A stretch of 64,000 nucleotides of DNA from Gyrodactylus bullatarudis (taxonomy: Eukaryota > Platyhelminthes > Monogenea > Gyrodactylidea > Gyrodactylidae): the NCBI GenBank assembly GCA_012064415.1, contig SSNU01000199.1, positions 1 through 64,000 of the forward strand. The letters run 5' to 3'. This document shows positions 22,801-34,250 of the stretch, one piece after another. Position 1 is the first letter of the stretch. Every line of letters starts with the position of its first letter. The translations under genes were made by a program, and so were the position numbers. Under the pieces are notes generated by a model, which ran no database searches, was not told the origin of the DNA, and saw only the letters and a program-made list of their open reading frames with translations.

Positions 22801-25800
22801 CAGCGCCAAAATCCCATTTTTTGAACTGAAAATTTTTATTGACTTGAAAGTTGGAGGGTAATCAAAAGAGGTCTTTCCCTCTCTATGGCAAACAGCATAT
22901 CCATAGTCAAAGCAGATATTGAAAAACATATCATTAGACAGAAATTTTAGCTTCACGATGAATAATAATCAAGTTATTATATTTTTAGTTTTTCGATAAA
23001 TGAAAAGGACATTTTGACCCTGCAAACTGGCACGAATTCAACATTTGGCCGGGGTGAAATAAAAGTTGCCGTCAAGAATCTTTCAATTGATAAGGCTTAC
23101 AATGATTTGATTTCTTATGTTAAACACCTGAAGGAGGAAATAGAACAGCATCGCAAGTTTAGTGAAAAACTGCCATATTCGACGATGCAGGAGGTATCTT
23201 CCTCGTATCAATCTCAGAAGGAAATCTTTTTGGATTATCAAGATAACATGGTGCAGTTACTAACTGACTCCTCAAAGACAGAATTTTCCTCAAATCTTGA
23301 ATGTCTAGATAACAACTCATCCTCAGTTAGTAGTTCAACTTTGCTCCTCTCAACTGATTCAGGTAAATTTCATTATTTTACTTGGTTAAATTAGAAAACA
23401 GTTGCTCCCTCTTATTTCTCTCTAAGTTTACTTTGAATCTTGTTGGTCTTTTTGTCATTCATAGAAAAATTACTTCAAAACAAGAGGAGGCAAATGTTCT
23501 ATAAATTAGCCTTTTACTTTTCCACTTGATATGAAGTTCAGGATCTATGATTTTCACAGATATTTCAACTTTTTCATTAGGAATACGAATATTAAAAATA
23601 ATTTCTAAAACCAAATATTGATGTCTGCTTTCGCCGTTTGAAGAAAAAAATCTGGAAAACAACATAATTTTTAATCATATATGGTAGAGAAAGACAATTT
23701 TCTATTTCATGCCTCAAATAGATTCCTCATGCTCCTTAATTGCCCATTTTCCCTAAAATCGTTAATTTTTCCCAAATTGACCGGATTTTTTCAGGGTTTA
23801 TTGAGAATATATTTCATATTAATTTGACATAAAAATCTGATTCAAAAGCATCATAGTGTGTCGAATAAGTCAAGGTTTATCATTTCTCGTAGTAAAATTC
23901 ATTGAAAAATGGTGGCGCAAATTTGAAAATTTGACATCTTCAATTGAAATTATGCATATCTAAATAAAATTAAAAACATAAGGTTCAATAGGAATTTTTT
24001 CTTCTTCTCTTATTTCCTACATCTGATTCAATTATTGTTTGGGAGTTGATTTTCGATATCTTGATCATTTTCACTAAAAGTCAATAAAATTTCGATAAAT
24101 CAAAATCTCCAAAATATGTCGAATCTTTTGAGAATTTATTGACGATATTCAGATTTCTCGTCTAATTGTGATTCTGAATAACATATTTTGACCCTTCTGT
24201 TACATTTAAATCAAAAAATATTTCTTCAGTTTCAAATAAGAGACTCATTTAGAGGATTTGGAAGTAATAGTCTGACGAGATCCGGTGAAATATAAGCTTT
24301 ATTACTAAATATCCACTTGACTTCCAAATCCTCTAAATGAGTCTCTCATTTGAAACTGAAAATATTTTCGAAGAAGCTCGGCAGTTCTTTCCCAACAAAC
24401 AAAATATATTTCAGTTCAAAATTCAAAAAAAGGATTTTTTGTGCAAAAAAAGGTGTCAATCTCTTTTTCCACTCATTTTCTCTAATCAGAAATCATGACT
24501 ATCAAGTTTATTATTCTTCGATTAGACTGATTCTATATCATCACAAACCTGATAAAATAGCAGTTATTATGATAAAGGGATCTCGGTAATCCTATGATGA
24601 AATGAACACTTACTTAGGTGAAAAAGATAGATTCTAACCTAGGAATAATCCTGAATCAAAATATTGTACCCAGGAAAAAACTTGAGCAGATATCAAAAAA
24701 CAAATTCTTAGGATTGTAAATCCTAATTTGATATCATTCAGCACACGGAGGACCTTAACTGCAATTATTAAATTTCAAAAGTGACCATAAATGCAATATT
24801 TAAAATATGTCAAAAAGAACCTAAATTTAATTTTCTATGACGTCTGTGGAAGATTATAGGAGAAACGGGCTTTACCAGCGGGTTGATTTTTCCACTAGAA
24901 AATATGCCTTAAATCAGTTCAGTACTGAACTTTCAGAGATTAAAATTCATATCAATTATAAGCTTTGAGAATTATAAATTCTACTTTTTTCTATTTGAAT
25001 TTGATTAAATAATCGGTTTACGGTATTAGGTTCAAGACTAGATTTTCAAAATAATTGTCGTATTGTTAGAATTATTTTGTAATAAGAGAATGGATGGTTT
25101 CAACGTTGTTCGCTTGCTACCTGACTATGTTGTCTTCTGTCTATCTGTAGAAAAAGAAAGGGGAGAGAAAGGTGTAGTATTTCTTAAAGAATAAGGATTA
25201 TAAAAATTACAATGATTGTTATAGTAATCAGGATTATTAGAGTAACAACTCTGATTATATAATTCATCACTTGAAAGAAAATTAAAATTAAGATTAGAAT
25301 CAAAAAAATTTAGATTACCCTGATAAAAATAGTTTGGACTCACACAATATCTCGAATACAAGTCGTTATAGTCAATCTATGCCGAACAGCTCCCTGAAGA
25401 GCTTCTTGGTTCAAAATTAAGATTTATAACATTTTTCTAATAAAATATTCATTGATCCTTGATCAGGATTCAGTGAACTTAACTTTTCTATACACTACCA
25501 TCAAAGATACTAACACTTGAGAAGAAACGTTTACACGGAGTAGAGATCGGATGCAAATTTATGTAAATATACTCTATTGCGAAAACAAATCTTCATCAAT
25601 TAAGCAATTTTGCCATTCGGCATTAGAGTATTATTCATCATCTTTGATAAAATTAAAGAACTCAAGAACATTGCAAAATGTACAATTTATAGAGTTAAAT
25701 CCTTTAAAATTAACCTATGAGCCGCTGAGAATGATCAACTCAGATAAAATTCAAAAATTGAATAATTAAACCATAATAGCTGATCATTAGGGCCTCAAGA

Positions 25801-27735
25801 AAAATGACCTAAAAATTCATTTATATGCGCATAAAATATGTTTTATTCGAGAGTAACAACTTTTCTGATAAAATTTAGTACTCAGATCATGTTTTGCATA
25901 TTTTTAAATCGTGAAAGTCACTCTCCATTATGGCATTGCCCATTTTTTTCACAATATCCCAAGAACGTGATACATACAGCGAAATTTACCATGAAGGTCC
26001 TCTTGATGATAAGATTACTATTTTTGAAAAATTAAACTTAAGGAACTCATTAAATGACCAAGATATTCCTATTTTAGTGATTCCGTAGTAAAAATTCATT
26101 GAAAAAAATCTGGATTTTTAAAATTTAGAAAATTAAAAGAAGATTTATTAAAACCAAATGTACATTTCTTGAAGCATCATCAGTGGTAATTCTTCAAAAA
26201 TGATATTAGTTAAGAATTCATTCAAGATAATATTTTACAACTCATGAAAGAAATAGTAAAGTCAAAGAAAATAAGAATAAAATGCAAGCTGAAAAAACAC
26301 CAAAACTTTCCAATAAATAGCAACAGTGGAGAGAAAAGTGAAAAAGCTCACATTGGCCTTTTAAACTCTTAACTATTATCATTTTTGAAGAATTACCACT
26401 GATGATGCTTCAAGAAATGTACATTTGGTTTTAATATATCTTTTTTTTTAATTGGTGAAGCATTTTCGAAAAATACAAAATAAAATTTTCAATACAAAAA
26501 TAACGCTTAGAATTGATAGTTCTATCAGAAAAGTTGGTACTTATATGAGGTTAAAAATTTCACCCTAACTTATAAATTATAATTTTTTATTAAATATTCA
26601 CGTATACTTATATACTTCTGAAATTCCCATACGAACAGTTATTCATCATCGTCAGTATAAAAAGAATTTTTTAATTTAGAGAAATATATATTTCGTCAGG
26701 TCTTATCAATCTCTAATCCTGGTTCAATTAAATGATTATAAATATTTGTTTAATGAAATTTATGTTAATGAAATTGTAAAATTCTTGAAACACTTCCAAT
26801 TGATGAAAAACCATAAAAACTTCTCTATTGATGGGTGTAGAAAAGAAAAAATTAAAAATCAATTGGGTCAAGGTAACTGCAAATCATGTAAATGGTTCTT
26901 CTGAATACATAGGTTAGGATCTTCATTCATGATTAGAAACTTCTCCCTGATTTTGAGGTCTATAAGTTTATCGTTTGGACATTTGAATAAAATTTTGAAA
27001 TTTTTTTCACTTGCTTAACAACCACATTGCTCTAGGTGCTCTTTCATTGAGGAACTCTTTCTGTTGAGGTGTTCTTTTATCCTAATAGCTAGACGTCTTT
27101 GGGTTCTTCCTATGTATTTGGCACAACCTGTAGCCTGGAAGATGTAGATGAGATTTGATTGCTCAGATGGTTTTAGTTTATCTTTTAGCTGGAATTTGAA
27201 TAGACTAGTTGTTTTAAATACAACCTTCAATGGTATATCGTTATAATTTTCATAATTATAATTTTTCAAGTTTTGTCAATTTCCTTCTTAAATCATGACT
27301 AAAGCCATCTCCTTTGAACGATAATTTGACATAGATCTGGATAGTTGCATCATTTCGTTCCTATTGATTATCTGTTTGGTTGTTTGCTTCATCTTCTAAA
27401 GCCTTTTCTATGTATTTGCGAACAAAAATATGAGGATATCCGTTTTCTCTTAGTTTTTTTAAATCTCATCAATCTCTTTTAGGAATTCTTCTTCGCTGAC
27501 AATTCTTTTGGTCCTTTTGATTAAGCCAATGATCAAACCTGTTTTGTAACTTTTTGGGTCAAAACTTAGTCCAAATTATAAGTTATAATACACCAATTAA
27601 TTGTACAAATCATAAAATATTGAATATTTATAATCTAGAAAAATCTCCAGGGAAAAAACAAGATGTTTTCGATAAACATGGATCTGAAGAAGGAATCTAT
27701 TCAGTCCCGTGTCTCATGAATGAAATCATAAATGA
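19816..27735 (+). CDS. DOK-like adaptor, PH and IRS-type PTB domains (internal exons)
   Basis: Four exons join in phase: 19816-20269, 22125-22278, 22989-23362 and 27639-27735. The first encodes the C-terminal part of a PH-like domain (YPFRIVMKQGG ... FYWCQALKNLIEI). Exons 2-3 encode an IRS-type PTB domain: AYYVTVVPTETSREFNFSG, FLMILKDTEIIF, IYLRHIRNFSINEKDILTL and GRGEIKVAVKN. A PH followed by a PTB domain is the architecture of DOK/IRS adaptors, which dock on phosphotyrosines of receptor kinases. The rest is Ser-rich. The last exon ends at a GTAAGC donor with no further exon found, so the C-terminus is missing, and the start must lie before 19816. The long introns hold PLE, LINE and foldback elements. 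The usual Trp and Arg residues of the PTB (WPxxxLRRYG) are altered, so it is divergent. Confidence 0.6.
20400..20755 (+). mobile_element. Short inverted-repeat element carrying hammerhead motif B
   Basis: About 350 bp. The left arm (about 20404-20451) contains GTCATGCT then TTAAGAACGAACGAAAG; the right arm (about 20696-20752) is its reverse complement. The middle holds TGAATAAATGCTATTCAC and the ribozyme-like motif. The arm sequence matches the leader upstream of the PLE ORF at the left edge of the window, so this may be a non-autonomous PLE derivative. Confidence 0.55.
20657..20701 (+). ncRNA. Hammerhead-like motif B, intact core
   Basis: TTTGGT-CTGAAGA-GAACCAAC-GAAA, a perfect AATAAAG/CTTTATT stem III, H17 = C at 20695, then ACCAAA pairing 6 bp with TTTGGT. 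All invariant core bases are present. The 8-nt stem II has one G-C pair closing a loop. Predicted cleavage follows C20695. Confidence 0.7.
20990..21340 (+). pseudogene. LINE reverse-transcriptase fragment
   Basis: The open frame at 21131-21337 contains NYRPIFIIAKLSVILDSII, the NYRPIS-type block of non-LTR reverse transcriptases, with the usual basic stretch before it. There is no catalytic motif after it and stops flank it, so it is a relic within a DOK-like intron. Confidence 0.5.
21705..21735 (+). ncRNA. Hammerhead-like motif K, degenerate
   Basis: CTGATGA-TGCTTCAA-GAAA is preserved but the stem III hairpin is lost (ATATGGTTTT follows). It is the same subfamily as the pair at 26.15/26.40 kb. 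Just upstream (about 21627-21670) lies a strong hairpin built on ATTACTATAT/ATATAGTAAT. Confidence 0.4.
24225..24360 (+). ncRNA. Hammerhead-like motif C at the tip of a 41-bp inverted repeat
   Basis: The core is at 24268-24307: TAGT-CTGACGA-GATCCGGT-GAAA, a short AUA..UAU stem III, H17 = U, then ACTA. Arms 24225-24265 and 24320-24360 are reverse complements with a single mismatch and extend stem I, so a transcript would fold as a long hairpin with the ribozyme core near the end. Core bases are intact. The sequence 3' of the core matches motif E in the CAP intron. Confidence 0.65.
25090..25430 (-). repeat. Dispersed repeat R1, copy 1 (Asn/Tyr-rich ORF)
   Basis: Starts near GTTCGCTTGCTACCTGACTA and ends near CTTGGTTCAAAA. 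The minus strand encodes a 78-residue Asn/Tyr/Ser-rich peptide (25125-25361) with SPNYFYQGNLN and SSDELYNQS, partly repeated in the other copies. Related copies lie at about 36690, 40912, 59030 and 60955, with fragments at 11025 and 42340. No known domain is seen. It may be part of a retroelement 5' region. Confidence 0.6.
26153..26187 (-). ncRNA. Hammerhead-like motif J', intact core
   Basis: Minus strand: ACCA-CTGATGA-TGCTTCAA-GAAA, stem III ATGTACAT, H17 = T, then TGGT. Stem I is 4 bp. The stem II closing pair is U-A instead of G-C/U, a compensated change relative to the other subfamilies. Confidence 0.6.
26395..26429 (+). ncRNA. Hammerhead-like motif J, intact core
   Basis: Same 35-nt motif as at 26153-26187, on the plus strand: ACCA-CTGATGA-TGCTTCAA-GAAA, stem III ATGTACAT, H17 = T, TGGT. 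All invariant bases are present. Confidence 0.6.
26676..26716 (-). ncRNA. Hammerhead-like motif H (two core substitutions)
   Basis: Minus strand: TTAGAGA-TTGATAA-GACCTGAC-GAAA, stem III ATATATAT, then T and TCTCTAA. Stem I is a perfect 7 bp, but the core reads UUGAUAA where CUGAUGA is needed (C3 to U, G8 to A). It sits downstream of a PLE GIY-YIG tail. The copy at 60.85 kb shares both changes. Confidence 0.5.
26676..27555 (-). mobile_element. Penelope-like element 3' half: RT thumb, GIY-YIG endonuclease, ribozyme-like tail
   Basis: Read on the minus strand from 27555: KTGLIIGLIKRTKRIVSEEE and LRENGYPHIFVRKYIEKAL (RT thumb), IYVKLSFKGDGFSHDLRRKL, then a GIY-YIG nuclease block NLIYIFQATGCAKYIGRTQR with RLAIRIKEHLNR, then ILFKCPNDKLIDLKIREKFL and NLCIQKNHL. 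This is the order found in PLEs. In-frame stops at several points make it a pseudogene. About 160 bp after the coding tail lies a hammerhead-like motif on the same strand, as expected for PLE terminal repeats. Confidence 0.85.
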
Positions 27736-29444
27736 GTAAGCAGTGTTAATTAGATTGTGATTTACAGGGCTTCTTTCATTTGGAAGTTCCTAATTTTGAA
27801 AAATTTTCTCAAATCTCACATGAACCATTATTTTACTCTAAATTTATTGCAAAATTTTTCTATATATCACCATGAATTTTGTCTTTTAATACAGTAATAT
27901 CTTAAAATTAAAGCTATTCTCGATGAATTTGGGAATTTAACAAAAATCTCATTTTTTTCATCATGGTATCAAAATTTTTCTAATGATTTTTCGGTAATCG
28001 AATGAATAGGTACACTTAAACCGATTTAAGGAAAAAAGAATTCGAAAAATATTTTAAGGAAAGTTTCGAGCTGACGTGATTTTTTCGATTTTGTAGGCAT
28101 AATTACGAAAGTAGAAGCTTCTAGATGAAATTTTCAAAAGGTAGAAGAAAAGATCATCAACAACTAGAAGGTCTATTCAGTCTATTCACAGAAAAATAAG
28201 ATTTTTAGGAAATTTTCATTCAGTAGGAGTATTATTTTTTAATATTACAAATAATAGAATTAACTAGAGTACACTTTGCATTGCAATCAATAGAATATAT
28301 TTGGGAACATGATACATTTTCCCTGAATCTTTAAGGGTTACAATACCTTTATAATTCACTAATTTCAAATGACCTAGAATTCTCTTTCATGATGAATTTT
28401 GCGAAAAAGTTACTAGGAATTATAAGCCGTCTCAATCTTACTCAGGATACTATCAAGTAAGATGTGTAGAGGCTATTTGTCAGTTTATCTACAAAACCGA
28501 TGATGGATTATTTCACCAAACTAAACGTTTATCATATCAGTGTCAATAATTAAGCGTGAATAGTGTAAAATTTGTTTGAAAATTTCCTAAAAATCTGCTA
28601 TTTTTTGTAAAAACAGTGAATAGTCCTTCTAATAATTATAATTGATGATCTATCTTCTACTTTTAGAAAATTTCATCTAGAATCTTCTACTTTTTGTAAT
28701 TATCCCTATTTATTGAAAATTTTTGTTGATTTCAAGGTGGATCATAATTCGACAAGGGAAAATAATTATTCTTATCTAATTTTTTGATGAAGCCTTCATT
28801 TTTGATCTTGGATTATCCTAATTTCAATCAATTTTCAAGCAGTACAAATTATTGAAAAATAAGAAATAGACTTTCACACATAAAGGGATTGTTTCCTAAA
28901 ATCTCTACGACCATTCTTGGTCTTTTTATCTATTGGTGATCAATATGGGCTCAAAAATTCATATAAAGCATATTTTGGCTAAATTAAAGTGAACCTCACC
29001 AATGTTTTCTATGACATAGAATCAAAACGACCACATATTTGGGTTCGTTATGCATTAATCTGTCATATAACAACCTATCAGAGCAACAGGTTCAAAGATG
29101 ATGATTTTAAGATTTTTTTATAATTCATCCATTTATATCATTCGATTTAGAATCAAAAATTATAAACGTTTCCACTATTTTTTTCTGGAAAATAGTAACA
29201 GAAAACTAAAATCTATTTCCAGATTTATCCGCCAACATTTCATTTCTTAAAAAACATCTGAATTCCAGAGCTAACTTGTGAAGGAATTGACTTTGATTTA
29301 AAATCACTCTGAATCTCTCCCCTCTTGGTCCAGAGTTTGGAGATTAATACTCTATTCAACATTGAGTTCAAGCCCTTTCCTTCTACACTTTCTGCTAGTT
29401 ATTGTGCGATTTTTTGCATTAATTGAATCTTCTTCATAATCTGC

Positions 29445-30192
29445 CTCAAAATCTTCAGAGGGGTGGGTTGATTACTAAAGGATAACCAAAAGATTTTAAA
29501 GAGAAGATAACTTTTCAAATTAGAAATTGCTTCTCTTATCACACCTGCTAGTTATGCGATTTTCGATTGAATCTTATCTATAAAAATTCAAGCTAAAGGT
29601 TTGAAAGGGGTGCGGTTTATTGTATAATAACAGTTTCTTATGAAATTTTATTAATCTTTTAGATCATTCCTAAAACATCTATATTATAGATGTTATAGAT
29701 TCTATAACATATACAGTCAATTTCACACATGATGACTCGAGATAAATTAAATATTTCATGGAGGTTTAGTTTTATACCTCTCTGCCCCAAATCAGTAGCC
29801 AATGAATCTTCAGTATCCAAGGACCAATCAGAATTGAGCAGATTTTTTCTATTCCCAATATTTCACAACTTTCTATAAAGTGTTTGTTTCAAAATTAAAT
29901 ACTATATGTTATGCCTTATGGGATAATTAGTAAGAACAGACACTTCTCGTATTTATGATCTCAAGCAGCGCCAAGTTTCAATTTATCAGAAGAATTAAGA
30001 TACTTACTCAAGATCTAAGGATTGCAAAAAACAGATTAATCCAGCAGTTAATTTTCAAAATGCAGAAATCGAAAATCGCATAACCAGCAGGTGTGAGAAG
30101 AGAAGCAGTTTCTTATTTGAAAAGTTTTTTCTCTTTAGAATCTTTTTAGTTATCCTAGAAATCAACCAGCCCCTCTGAAGATTTTGAGGCAC
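29445..30192. repeat. Foldback element with ~130-bp arms
   Basis: GCCTCAAAATCTTCAGAGGG at the left outer edge is the reverse complement of the right outer edge (about 30175-30192), and CACACCTGCTAGTTATGCGA at the inner edge matches the reverse of 30075-30100. Arms are imperfect, roughly 85% identical by eye. Part of the left arm (CTGCTAGTTAT...GCGATTTT) also occurs as a direct duplicate at about 29393. No ORF inside. Confidence 0.55.
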
Positions 30193-31009
30193 ATTGTTCG
30201 TAACAAGTTAGACCAAAATAAGCTCTATATTATTATGATTCAAAGTCCTTTCATAATTAATTTTATGGTAATTTATAGGTAAGGTTTGAAATTCACAGTG
30301 TGAATGATTCTTCCTAATCTCCTTTTTCACAGTGGGGCACTCTCAGTAAAACCTTTTAAGACTCCTTTTCGTAAAATCTTATAGAAATACTTTGAAAGAT
30401 ACCTTTTCAACCGTCTCAAAAAAAATTTTTTCATTGAAAGAAATAAAACAGAAAATATTTCTTTTAGAGACGAAACACTAATCCATCAATGTGAGGAGGA
30501 GAACAAGTCAAAAGATGAAGCTGAGACACCTTTTTAGAATTGATAACAAAGCAAGTTAGAAAAGTAATCTAAAGCTGGAAGAAAATCAATAAACCGATGA
30601 TTTAAAAAAACATTCAACGTAGAACGTCTGATTATTCCAACTCAGACAGATAACTGAATTAAAATAAAATTTGAGAAAAAATTCTATCGAACGTTCTATT
30701 ATGCAGAGTTTTTAAGTGCTAAATAAAAATAATATCAAGAAACACCATCATTTGGTTCATTCTGCAAAAGAAATTCACAAAAGTTTTAGCATGAATAATC
30801 GTCCCATTTATTTAATTAAACAATTTTGACCACTTTTGACTGAGGAAGGGGTTTTCAAAAGAAAAAATTGCTATTTAGATCATATTTCCTACTACAGTCA
30901 ATTTTGACGATGATATGATTCACGTGGTTTGTCAAAAACGTCCGAAAATCCGCTTAAAATTATATTTGTAGGTATAGAAGAATAGGTTTTTTATTCACTA
31001 AATGTACAA

Positions 31010-31045
31010 TGTACATTTCTTTATGGTTTATCAGTAAATTTTAAA
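31010..31045 (-). ncRNA. Hammerhead-like motif L, degenerate
   Basis: Minus strand: CTGATAA-ACCATAAA-GAAA then ATGTACAT. G8 has become A and stem I does not pair. It is related to the 26.2/26.4-kb pair by its ATGTACAT stem and by a second, inverted arm at about 31070-31090 (CTGATGA-ACCATAAA). Confidence 0.35.
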
Positions 31046-32785
31046 CTTTTTTCATTATTTATGTGTCTCCTACTGATGAACCATAAATTATAATTTTCAA
31101 AATCAATTTCGTATGGGGATAGAAAATTGCCAAAAAATATGCCAATACAAAAGTAACTTTGATCTGGATCACGAAAAATTATTTTTGATGACATTTTCTT
31201 GATCCTTGGGAAAAACAGTTCTTAAGAAAAAAATATACTCGTTATGACTATTTGAGGCCCAATTTATCAATTCATTGAGATCTCTGTTAAGATTTATGTC
31301 ATTATTGACAAAAATGCCTACCTATTGTAAGCATGATTTAACCCTTCATGTACCATTGTTCCACCAGTGGAACATAAAATTTAAACTCAGATATTGAGTT
31401 TATTAAAGGAAATTATTAGTAGAATTTTTTTCAAATCTGTTAGAGTGAAAGATTTCCTTTTTATTCGTGTATCTTCTTTCTCATAAAAACGGCATTTTCC
31501 TATAAAAAATTCAACTCAAAAATCACAAAAATTGAAAAACCAATCAACACTAAAATAAACTTTTGTAAGTTATTTTTAAAAATATTTTCTTTTACCTTAT
31601 GTCAAGATAATAAATACCTAACGATAGTTTAATAGTCATTTTTTTGTTTACAAAAAGAACTAAGTTCATATTTTTTATTGTAATTATGGCAGATTGCTTC
31701 GAATATTTGGGTCATAGGTAGAACAATGGGAATTCCAGCAACAATATTGAAAATCAAAACACGTATTTGAACCAATCATAATCAGGGTAAAGTATTTAGA
31801 TAAAGAGATTATGAAGAGAAGGGATTATTATTATTTGAAAAATGGACCCTACCGACTACATCAACACCAATCTTAATGATTTTGATGGATCAGACAGTGA
31901 TGAGTCGGTCATTTCGGAACCTGAAATAATTGAGAATGATACAGATGTAGAGGAATACTCTTACTCCAACAAAAGAAAATATAAACGGTCAAAGCGGGAT
32001 TTAGTCTACAAAGAATTTCCCTGTCAACTCGAAAAGGAAGAACCAGAGTTTGCAAGTTCACCCTTGAAAGCCTTTGAAGAGTTCATAACTTCGGAAATGA
32101 TCTACTTGCTTTTAGAGCAGACAGAAATATACGCTGTTCAAAAGTATAGAAATCCCATTGGTGTTACTTCGAAAGAACTGAAACAAATAATTGGAATGCA
32201 TATTTACATGGGAATTATTCGACTTCCTGCAATAAAGATGTACTGGGAGACGGATACAAGAATTGATCGTATTGCAGACATAATGCCAAGAAATAGGTAC
32301 CAGAAAATTATATGATGCTTACATTTTGTAAATAACCTTGAGACCGAAGATGAAATTAAAAATGACAAGTTTTGGAAAATTAGATTTTGGCTCGATATGT
32401 TCAGAAATAATTGTGTTGGCGGTAAGGTTCCAGAGAAACATAATTCAATTGATGAAATGATGATTTCATTCAAAGGTAAATTAATTATTCTCACGTATTT
32501 TTTTGTTTAAAAAAAATCTAATCGATTTTATATTAGGAAAATTCAGTTTTGTTCGTCAATACATAAAAGGCAAACCAAATCCTTGGGGGATCAAGATGTG
32601 GGCAAGATGTGGACAATCTGAATATTTGTATAACTTTGAGCCTTACCAAGGAGCTTCGGTAAAAAAATTCCGAATTAGGAGTTGGAGGAGATGTTGTTCT
32701 AAACATGATAGAATCTCTAGAAGCACATAAAAATTTCAAAATTTATGCAGATAATTTCTTTTCATCAATACCTTTAGCACAAACT

Positions 32786-34250
32786 TTATTTTTTTTTTGT
32801 TAGAAATTTTTAATAGACAAAAATAATTTAATCTGGACAATCATTATAAAAAATAAGGTTTTTTGAATCTTGAGCGTCTTGTAAAAGTTAAATGAGTAAG
32901 ATATAATCTGGTGGATTTGATATAATGGTAGTGAAGATAAATAGGCCATCAAAGAATTTTCAATAGTCATTCTGGAATTAGTGGAGGTTAGAATATAGAA
33001 GTCTCTTAGTATAGTCAAGTTTAGAACGAATATGTGACATAATAGATTTTATACTAGAGAGATTATTACATTCACATAATTTATATTTACTATCTATCAT
33101 ATTATATGCAGAGAGTAGATAGTGATCTGAGAATGATGATCTTCTTAAATTATAGAAATTTTCGACTAATTGAGATGAATTAATAAAAGTTTTTACAATA
33201 ATAGCATATCTTCGTAACCAAAGGGGATTTAACCCCGAGGTTGAGATACGATCATTGTATGACGCTAGGTCAGGATAGAGAAAAAATAAAAATTTGGATT
33301 GAACATGTTCAATCTCCAAGGATTTTTCACTGCTTAATGATGGGGCTAGAGGTGAAATATAGTCAAGATAACTAAGAACTAAGGCTTTGTAAGCTTTTAG
33401 TCTCAAGTTAACTGATTTAGAAAATTTTAGAATTGAGTATATTCGAGAGTTTATTTGAGTCAGATTTGAAAGTGGATTAATTTTAAGTCCATTAGAGATA
33501 CTGAAACCGAGGTCTGAAGTTGAGGAGACAATTTCTCCAGGAAGTAGAAGCGATTCCAAGAGGGTTGCAGGGAGACCGCATGGGAGTAATAATTTACATT
33601 TATCTCTATTAATATAGAGCCCCATGGACTCATGGGATTCTTTAAGAAGATAGAAGTTGTGATAAATTTTCAAAATATCAAGGGAATTTTTCACCTTGAG
33701 GACGAATTTTAGATCGTCTGCAAATTTAAAAAGAGAACACCCTCTATGTTCTCCGGGAGCTGAATATCAGCGAAGCAAATATTAAAGATAAGAGGGCCAA
33801 TAGACGAACCTTGAGGAATTCCCGAATTACCTTTCATTTCGATTTTTTCTATTATTATTCCTTTTTCAAGAACCCATGTTGGGTTTTATCTGGGAAAGGA
33901 TTTGGCAATGCTTTTGAGATTTCATTTGTTAAAAAACGGTCCAGTATGGAAAGAAAAATATTTAAAGATGAAATTGGCCTTAGATCAGAGAAATCTGAGT
34001 ATTTTTTAACCTTTGGAATAGGCGTTATTTTAATAGTAAGCCATTCATTTGGAATTATGCATGATGAGATGCAATAATTCAAAAATTGGATTAAAGAAAT
34101 TAAGAAAGACTGGGGTAAGTTAATTAATAAATTTAGGGAATTGAAATGTGAATCAAGTCTATTTTTGTTTTTGCAATTTTCATAGATTAGATTCAAGTCA
34201 TTATTTGAGAGAGGTTTTCTGTATTGCGGTACGATACGGAAAAATCGAAT
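32786..34250 (-). mobile_element. LINE (Jockey/CR1-like non-LTR retrotransposon), 5'-truncated, inside piggyBac
   Basis: On the minus strand: DLRPISSLNIFLSILDRFL, GIPQGSSIGPLIFNI, FADD (one nucleotide out of frame at about 33735) and a C-terminal block RLKAYKALVLSYLDYISPLA. These are ordered RT motifs of non-LTR elements. A T-run on the plus strand at 32786-32801 is its poly(A) tail, so it inserted antisense to the transposase, just after the second catalytic Asp. No endonuclease domain remains. Frameshifts show it is no longer active. Confidence 0.8.

Larger units (their letters stand above)
26144..26438. mobile_element. Foldback element with two inverted hammerhead-like motifs
   Basis: Arms of 62 bp (26144-26205 and 26377-26438) are near-perfect reverse complements separated by about 170 bp. 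Each arm contains one ribozyme-like core on its own sense strand. It lies in the last DOK-like intron between two RNA-element remnants. A related arm pair with decayed cores occurs at about 31005-31090. Confidence 0.65.
27736..31337. other. Gene-free stretch with a foldback repeat
   Basis: No exon could be supported, although the missing 3' exons of the DOK-like gene may be somewhere downstream. The stretch contains an inverted repeat at 29445-29575/30063-30192 and a decayed hammerhead-like foldback at 31005-31090. Confidence 0.5.

Noticed and set aside
27639..27735. RhoGAP-domain start in the exon with GSEEGIYSVPCL
   Set aside because: The phase-matched upstream exons encode an IRS-type PTB domain, and no further RhoGAP blocks follow.
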